Part shown: positions 5,595 to 9,249 of the stretch, one piece after another
Layout: each line of letters begins with the position of its first letter
Position numbering within the stretch: position 1 is the stretch's first letter
From: an uncultured Eubacteriales bacterium
Lineage (GTDB): Bacteria > Bacillota > Clostridia > Christensenellales > Pumilibacteraceae
DNA: 9,249 nt
Assembly: GCA_900543755.1 (NCBI GenBank)
Contig: UQSP01000056.1
Coordinates: 1 to 9,249 of the forward strand
Reading direction: 5' to 3'
Notes under the pieces: model-generated
The model's input: only the letters and a program-made list of their open reading frames with translations
Databases searched by the model: none
What the model was told of the DNA's origin: nothing
Translations under genes and position numbers: made by a program

Positions 5595-7463
5595 ATGAAA
5601 GTCAATATTTCCAAATTGTCGGACAATTTAAGGGAATGTACAGCAGAGGTTGCCGCGCAGCTTAATTTTACGCTTGACGGCAACGGATATGAGATTATTG
5701 CCGAAGAGGGAGAAACGCTTAATGTTTCATTCGACGGCAAGGTTATCAAAATCATCTATCCCGCGATTAATCAGTTTTTCCGCGGATTAAGACTTGTCAA
5801 ACAGAATTTCAACAAAAAGGGATTTTCCGTTTCGGAAACCTGCAAAGCGACGGAGCTCGGTATTATGCTTGACTGCTCCAGAAACGCCGTAAGAAATATA
5901 AATCACCTCAAGGAACTTATACGTCATCTCGCGCTTATGGGTTACAATCAGATTCAGCTTTATACCGAGGATACTTACGAGGTTGAGTCGGAGCCTTACT
6001 TCGGTTATATGCGCGGCAGATATACCATTGCCGAAATGAAGGAAATCGACGATTACGCCGCTCGTTTCGGAATCGAGGCGGTGCCCTGTATTCAGACCCT
6101 TGCGCACCTCAATCAGATATTCCGCTGGGAGGCTTATAAAGATATAAACGACATCAACGATATTCTGCTTATTGACGAGGACCGCACTTACGAACTTATC
6201 GAGCATATGTTCATCACGCTTGACAAGTGCTTCCGTTCGCGTAAAATTCATATCGGTATGGACGAAGCGCATCTTATCGGCAGGGGCAAATTCGAAGACA
6301 AACACGGTTCGGTGGAAAAGCGCAGCGAAATTATGCTTCGTCACCTCAATAAAGTGGTGGAAATCGCATCCAGGTACGGCTATAAACCCATGATGTGGAG
6401 CGATATGTTCTTCCGACTTGCTTTTAACGGCGCATACTACGTGTCCGACGGCAGAACCATAGACCAGGAAGTCATAGAACTCGTTCCCGAAAATCTCAGA
6501 CTTGTTTATTGGGATTATTACAACAACGACCCCGCCGTTTACAACGCCATGATTGAACGGCATCAGGAATTCAACCGCGAGGTTGTGTTTGCGGGCGGCG
6601 CCTGGATGTGGTCGGGATTCGCGCCTTCCAACAAATTCTCCCTTTCGGTTACTAAAACCGCTTTGAAGGCCTGTGAGGAAAAGGGCGTCGACAAAATAAT
6701 GATAACCATGTGGGGGGACGAAGGCGCCGAGTGCAGCGACATGGCGGTGCTTCCCGTGCTTTGCTATGCAGCGGAATTCGAATACGGTCATGAGGATTAT
6801 TCTGCGGCGTTCTATGCGCTTACGGATATGGAGGCGGAAAAATTCCTGGATGTGGAATCGGCAAACCTCGTCGACGAATATCTCGAGCCCAATCACAACA
6901 ATCCGTCCAAGTACATGTTATACAACGATTGCATAGGCGGTCTTATGGACCCGCTTGTAAAAGAGGGTGACGCCGCCGTATATGAAAAACATATCAGAAA
7001 TCTTAAAGCGGTGGAAAAAATTGCCGGAAGATATTCCTATATCTTTACCACTCAGCGTTGTCTGTGTGAAGCGCTTCAGATAAAATACGAACTGGGCGTC
7101 AAAACCCGCAACGCTTATAAGACGGGCGACCCCAAGGCGATTAAGGATTTGGTAAAAACGCTGTATTATCCGCTTATTAAAAAACTCGAGCAGTTCTATG
7201 CCGCTTTGGAGTATCAGTGGAGCGTGGAAAACAAACCTCACGGTTTCGAGGTGCAGGACTACCGTCTGGGCGGACTTATCAAGCGAGTAGAGCATTGCGC
7301 CGCACGTCTTATCCGTTTTGCCAACGGCAAAGACGCCCGCATAGAGGAGCTTGAAGAAATCATGCTTGATCCTTTCGGAAATTCCGCCGAGGTCAACAAA
7401 CGCCTTACGACGTTTAACAACTTCGGTAAAAACATCGGCGTCAACCAGATAACCTGGCATTGA
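5595..7463 (+). CDS. GH20 beta-N-acetylhexosaminidase
   Basis: A 622-residue glycoside hydrolase of family 20, expected to remove terminal beta-GlcNAc or beta-GalNAc by substrate-assisted catalysis. Residues 1-80 form a small N-terminal domain, and the TIM barrel starts near ATELGIMLDCSRNAV (85-99). YTEDTYEV (123-130) follows, then the catalytic Asp-Glu pair in IHIGMDEAH (D223, E224). MMWSDMF (266-272), YWDYY (305-309), GGAWMWSGFAPSN (334-346) and TMWGDEGAE (371-379) line the substrate pocket. A long helical C-terminal region follows from about 400. Length and motifs resemble the cytoplasmic GcnA-type enzymes of Gram-positives rather than secreted chitobiases. There is no signal peptide. The start is fixed by GGAGGAG five to ten bases upstream. 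It leads an operon with a tautomerase 20 bases downstream. GlcNAc versus GalNAc preference cannot be read from the sequence. Confidence 0.93.
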   Translation: MKVNISKLSDNLRECTAEVAAQLNFTLDGNGYEIIAEEGETLNVSFDGKVIKIIYPAINQFFRGLRLVKQNFNKKGFSVSETCKATELGIMLDCSRNAVRNINHLKELIRHLALMGYNQIQLYTEDTYEVESEPYFGYMRGRYTIAEMKEIDDYAARFGIEAVPCIQTLAHLNQIFRWEAYKDINDINDILLIDEDRTYELIEHMFITLDKCFRSRKIHIGMDEAHLIGRGKFEDKHGSVEKRSEIMLRHLNKVVEIASRYGYKPMMWSDMFFRLAFNGAYYVSDGRTIDQEVIELVPENLRLVYWDYYNNDPAVYNAMIERHQEFNREVVFAGGAWMWSGFAPSNKFSLSVTKTALKACEEKGVDKIMITMWGDEGAECSDMAVLPVLCYAAEFEYGHEDYSAAFYALTDMEAEKFLDVESANLVDEYLEPNHNNPSKYMLYNDCIGGLMDPLVKEGDAAVYEKHIRNLKAVEKIAGRYSYIFTTQRCLCEALQIKYELGVKTRNAYKTGDPKAIKDLVKTLYYPLIKKLEQFYAALEYQWSVENKPHGFEVQDYRLGGLIKRVEHCAARLIRFANGKDARIEELEEIMLDPFGNSAEVNKRLTTFNNFGKNIGVNQITWH

Positions 7464-7483
7464 GATAAAAAGGAGTTTAATTC

Positions 7484-7720
7484 ATGCCGCATATTTCCGT
7501 AAAAATGCTCAAAGGCAGGACGGAGGAACAGAAAAAACGTCTGTCCTCCGCGCTTAGCGAGGCTTTAATAAAAACATTGGGCGTATCGGATACTCACGTT
7601 TCCGTCACCATAGAGGATTTTACTCCCGTAGAGTGGCAGGACGAGTTCAAACGCGAAATCACCGATAAAAAGGCGGTGCTGTATAAAGCCCCCGGTTACG
7701 ACCCCAAGGATTTGCTTTAA
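7484..7720 (+). CDS. PptA-like tautomerase (4-oxalocrotonate tautomerase family)
   Basis: A 78-residue member of the tautomerase superfamily, closest in pattern to E. coli PptA. After removal of the initiator Met, Pro2 becomes the catalytic N-terminal proline (MPHISVKM). The beta-alpha-beta unit follows: strand 2-8, helix about 13-32, strand VSVTIEDF (39-46) and the PxxW segment PVEWQDEF (48-55). The C-terminal KAPGY (68-72) also matches PptA. Such enzymes interconvert enol and keto forms and assemble as dimers or hexamers; the natural substrate is unknown. AAGGAG at 7470-7475 sets the start, 20 bases after the GH20 stop. Its stop overlaps the trmL start by one base (TAATG), so the two are translationally linked. 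Why it sits between a hexosaminidase and a tRNA methylase is unclear. Confidence 0.88.
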   Translation: MPHISVKMLKGRTEEQKKRLSSALSEALIKTLGVSDTHVSVTIEDFTPVEWQDEFKREITDKKAVLYKAPGYDPKDLL

Positions 7721-8181
7721 TGCTTAACATCGTACTTGTGGAGCCCGAAATTCCTCAGAATACGGGCAACATCGCCCGAACCTGCGCTTGCACGGCGACC
7801 AGACTTCATCTTGTCAGACCGTTCGGTTTTGACGTAAGCGAAAAAGCTTTGCGCCGTGCAGGGCTGGATTACTGGGACAAGGTGGAAATAATTTATTACG
7901 ACAACCTTGATGACTTTTTTATGAAAAACGCGGGCGGAACGTTTTTTTACGCCACCACAAAAGCAAATAAGGCCTATTCCGACGTCGTTTATCCAGACGG
8001 ATGCTTTATTTTATTCGGGAAAGAAACCAAAGGTCTGCCCGAAGACCTTATTTATTCGCATTACGAAAGGGCGGTGCGTATCCCCATGTACGGTGCGCTA
8101 AGGTCGCTTAATCTTTCCAATTCTGTCGCGATTATTTTGTATGAAGCGCTGCGCCAACACGAATTTTTCGGACAGAAATGA
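7720..8181 (+). CDS. trmL: tRNA (cytidine/uridine-34-2'-O)-methyltransferase TrmL
   Basis: A 153-residue SPOUT-class methyltransferase that adds a 2'-O-methyl group at the wobble position of certain leucine tRNAs, using S-adenosylmethionine. Family marks are the opening NIVLVEPEIPQNTGNIARTC (3-22), LHLVRPFGF (29-37), and the trefoil-knot motifs FILFGKETKGLPED (96-109), VRIPMYG (119-125) and RSLNLSNSVAIILYEALRQ (128-146). The length is the usual one for this minimal SPOUT enzyme, which works as a dimer. The ATG overlaps the tautomerase TAA by one base, with AAGGA at 7706-7710 as ribosome site. Its stop in turn overlaps the ATG of a possible 29-codon ORF. No convincing terminator follows. Confidence 0.95.
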   Translation: MLNIVLVEPEIPQNTGNIARTCACTATRLHLVRPFGFDVSEKALRRAGLDYWDKVEIIYYDNLDDFFMKNAGGTFFYATTKANKAYSDVVYPDGCFILFGKETKGLPEDLIYSHYERAVRIPMYGALRSLNLSNSVAIILYEALRQHEFFGQK

Positions 8182-8267
8182 AAAGTCATTTGCTTGCCTG
8201 CGCATGCCTTAATAAGCATGAAAAAGAGGTCATTTGGCTTTTGTTTACGTCGCGGAAAGGAAATTAA
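8178..8267 (+). CDS. Possible 29-residue ORF coupled to trmL
   Basis: An ATG at 8178 overlaps the trmL stop as ATGA and opens 29 codons ending at TAA 8265-8267. The peptide begins MKSHLLACACLNKHEKEV and ends in WLLFTSRKGN, with two cysteines near the N-terminus. There is no Shine-Dalgarno site, so only coupling could drive it. Within it lies a small hairpin, CATGC (8203-8207) with GCATG (8216-8220), and two copies of GTCATTTG (8185 and 8229). I recognise no family. It may be noncoding tail of the operon. From here to 8342 I see no other gene. Confidence 0.25.
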   Translation: MKSHLLACACLNKHEKEVIWLLFTSRKGN

Positions 8268-8342
8268 TTGCCGTCAAACTATTAAGGATAAAACCGTTTT
8301 CCGGGGTAAGCGCAATTAACGCTTGTTTAAATCAAATTTTTT

Positions 8343-9170
8343 ATGGACGATTTGAAAGAAAAATTCAAAGACGAAAAGTTCGATATAATCGTGCTTGCGG
8401 GGCAATCCAACGCCGAAGGCAACGGGAAAGGAGACGCCGTCGATTATATCCCCGACAAGCGTATTCTGATGATGAACGACGACTCCATGCCGCATTTTGA
8501 GAAAACGGGCGACAAAAGCCGTCTTGTTCTTAATTATCCCGCGCGCGATTATGTGTTTGTTGCGGAAGAGCCGCAGAATCAAGGCGGAAAAAGGGGAAAT
8601 CTTTCTTTGTCGTTCGCGCGGAATTACGCGGAAAAGATTTTGGGACCCGACCGAAAAATACTGATTGTCAACGGAGCTGTCGGAGGCACGGGCTTTGCGC
8701 GTAAAGAGTGGGGCAAGGACAATATTCTTTACGTCAGGCTGGTCAATATGGTAAAAAAAGCACTGGCGTTTAATTCCGAAAACCGTATAACAGCCTTTTT
8801 ATGGCATCAAGGGGAGTGCGATTCGGTAGAAAATCCTTTATGGGACGAAGAAAAACGTTACCTTACTCATTTAAAAAACCTTTTTGAAATGCTTTCGGAT
8901 TTTAAAAATACTTTCGGGCTTGAAAGTTTGCCTTTTGTTGCGGGCGGGTTTGCGGAAGAGTGGTATCTTAAAAACAAGACCGCGTGCGACGCCGTGCTTA
9001 AAGCGGTAAGGGAAACCTGCGAAACTCTTAAAGGCGGTTTTGTCGGAACAAGCGACCTTAAAAGCAATAATCAAAAGGTGGGGGACGGCGACGATTTGCA
9101 TTTTTGCCGCGACGCTCTTTTTACTTTGGGCGAAAGGTATTTTCAAGTCTACTGCAAAATAAAGCGGTAA
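8343..9170 (+). CDS. SASA/CE6-type carbohydrate acetylesterase (SGNH fold)
   Basis: A 275-residue hydrolase of the sialate O-acetylesterase/CE6 type, expected to remove acetyl groups from sugars. The SGNH blocks are present: AGQSNAEG with nucleophile S22 (19-26), the oxyanion-hole glycines in GAVGGTGF (111-118), FLWHQGECD (152-160), and the catalytic Asp/His region DGDDLHF (248-254, H253). There is no signal peptide, so it should act in the cytoplasm. The ATG at 8343 is the only usable start, because an in-frame stop lies at 8328-8330 and the next Met is past the nucleophile. The bases before it are AAATTTTTT with no ribosome site, which is odd. It follows trmL by 161 bases; no clear promoter was found. 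The actual substrate (sialic acid, xylan or another acetylated glycan) is unknown, but the neighbouring GH20 suggests acetylated host or bacterial glycans. Confidence 0.86.
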   Translation: MDDLKEKFKDEKFDIIVLAGQSNAEGNGKGDAVDYIPDKRILMMNDDSMPHFEKTGDKSRLVLNYPARDYVFVAEEPQNQGGKRGNLSLSFARNYAEKILGPDRKILIVNGAVGGTGFARKEWGKDNILYVRLVNMVKKALAFNSENRITAFLWHQGECDSVENPLWDEEKRYLTHLKNLFEMLSDFKNTFGLESLPFVAGGFAEEWYLKNKTACDAVLKAVRETCETLKGGFVGTSDLKSNNQKVGDGDDLHFCRDALFTLGERYFQVYCKIKR

Positions 9171-9202
9171 CTTCACGGTTTTTGGGAAAAGCGGATTCGA
9201 AA

Positions 9203-9249
9203 CTGTCTCTTATACACATCTCCGAGCCCACGAGACATGCGCAGATCTC
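9203..9249 (-). other. Nextera i7-side adapter (non-genomic)
   Basis: CTGTCTCTTATACACATCT (9203-9221) is the reverse complement of the Tn5 mosaic end. CCGAGCCCACGAGAC (9222-9236), an eight-base i7 index ATGCGCAG (9237-9244) and ATCTC, the start of the P7 primer complement (9245-9249), follow. Genomic sequence ends at 9202, 32 bases after the esterase stop; nothing functional is visible in those 32 bases. Confidence 0.98.

Noticed and set aside
5787..6896. 369-codon minus-strand reading frame
   Set aside because: It is a mirror of the GH20 gene, has no ribosome site or recognisable domain, and the plus frame carries all catalytic motifs.
8234..8500. Plus-strand frame overlapping the acetylesterase start, considered as a frameshifted N-terminus
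   Set aside because: It begins at TTG without a ribosome site, turns into an arginine-rich out-of-frame reading of the esterase, and the esterase already has a complete N-terminal block.
46..9202. CRISPR array, insertion sequence, phage or tRNA gene
   Set aside because: No regularly spaced repeats, transposase or integrase motifs, or cloverleaf-forming sequence were seen on either strand.

Overview
The window looks like chromosomal DNA from an anaerobic member of the Bacillota (class Clostridia), plausibly an uncultured gut species. The reasons are strong AGGAGG ribosome sites, clear TTGACA/TATAAT-type promoters with AT-rich leaders, a PerR-type regulator next to a reverse-type rubrerythrin (anaerobe peroxide defence), and several glycan-degrading enzymes. 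Genus cannot be judged from the sequence alone. Both ends are not genomic. Positions 1-45 and 9203-9249 are Illumina Nextera (Tn5) adapter with index bases, so the true insert is about 46-9202, apparently one tagmented molecule read end to end.

Layout. (1) 71-1017, plus strand: a promoter, a glycerophosphodiester phosphodiesterase and a bidirectional terminator. (2) 1151-2583, minus strand: a cytoplasmic GH27 alpha-galactosidase whose stop overlaps (ATGA) the start of a 66-residue zinc-ribbon protein. This unit converges on the same terminator. (3) 2630-3833, plus strand: a control region with an AT-rich palindrome, a near-consensus promoter and a Fur-family box over the transcription start, then a PerR-like regulator, a reverse rubrerythrin (NADH peroxidase type) and a second bidirectional terminator. 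(4) 3917-5372, minus strand: tspO and uppP, both integral membrane proteins. (5) 5505-9170, plus strand: a promoter with an inverted repeat, then a GH20 beta-N-acetylhexosaminidase, a PptA-like tautomerase and the tRNA methyltransferase TrmL as a tight operon. It is followed by a possible 29-codon ORF and a SASA/CE6-type acetylesterase.

How the genes fit together. The GH27, GH20 and acetylesterase genes all lack signal peptides, so they probably act inside the cell on imported oligosaccharides: removal of alpha-galactose, N-acetylhexosamine and O-acetyl groups. No transporter is in the window. PerR and rubrerythrin form a peroxide-response module that appears autoregulated. TspO next door may relate to tetrapyrrole or stress physiology. 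UppP recycles the undecaprenyl carrier for the cell wall. No CRISPR array, phage, integrase, insertion sequence, tRNA or rRNA is visible. I found no clear new defence or mobile system. The most interesting signals are the perR control region, the compact rubredoxin head of the rubrerythrin, and two small translationally coupled ORFs.
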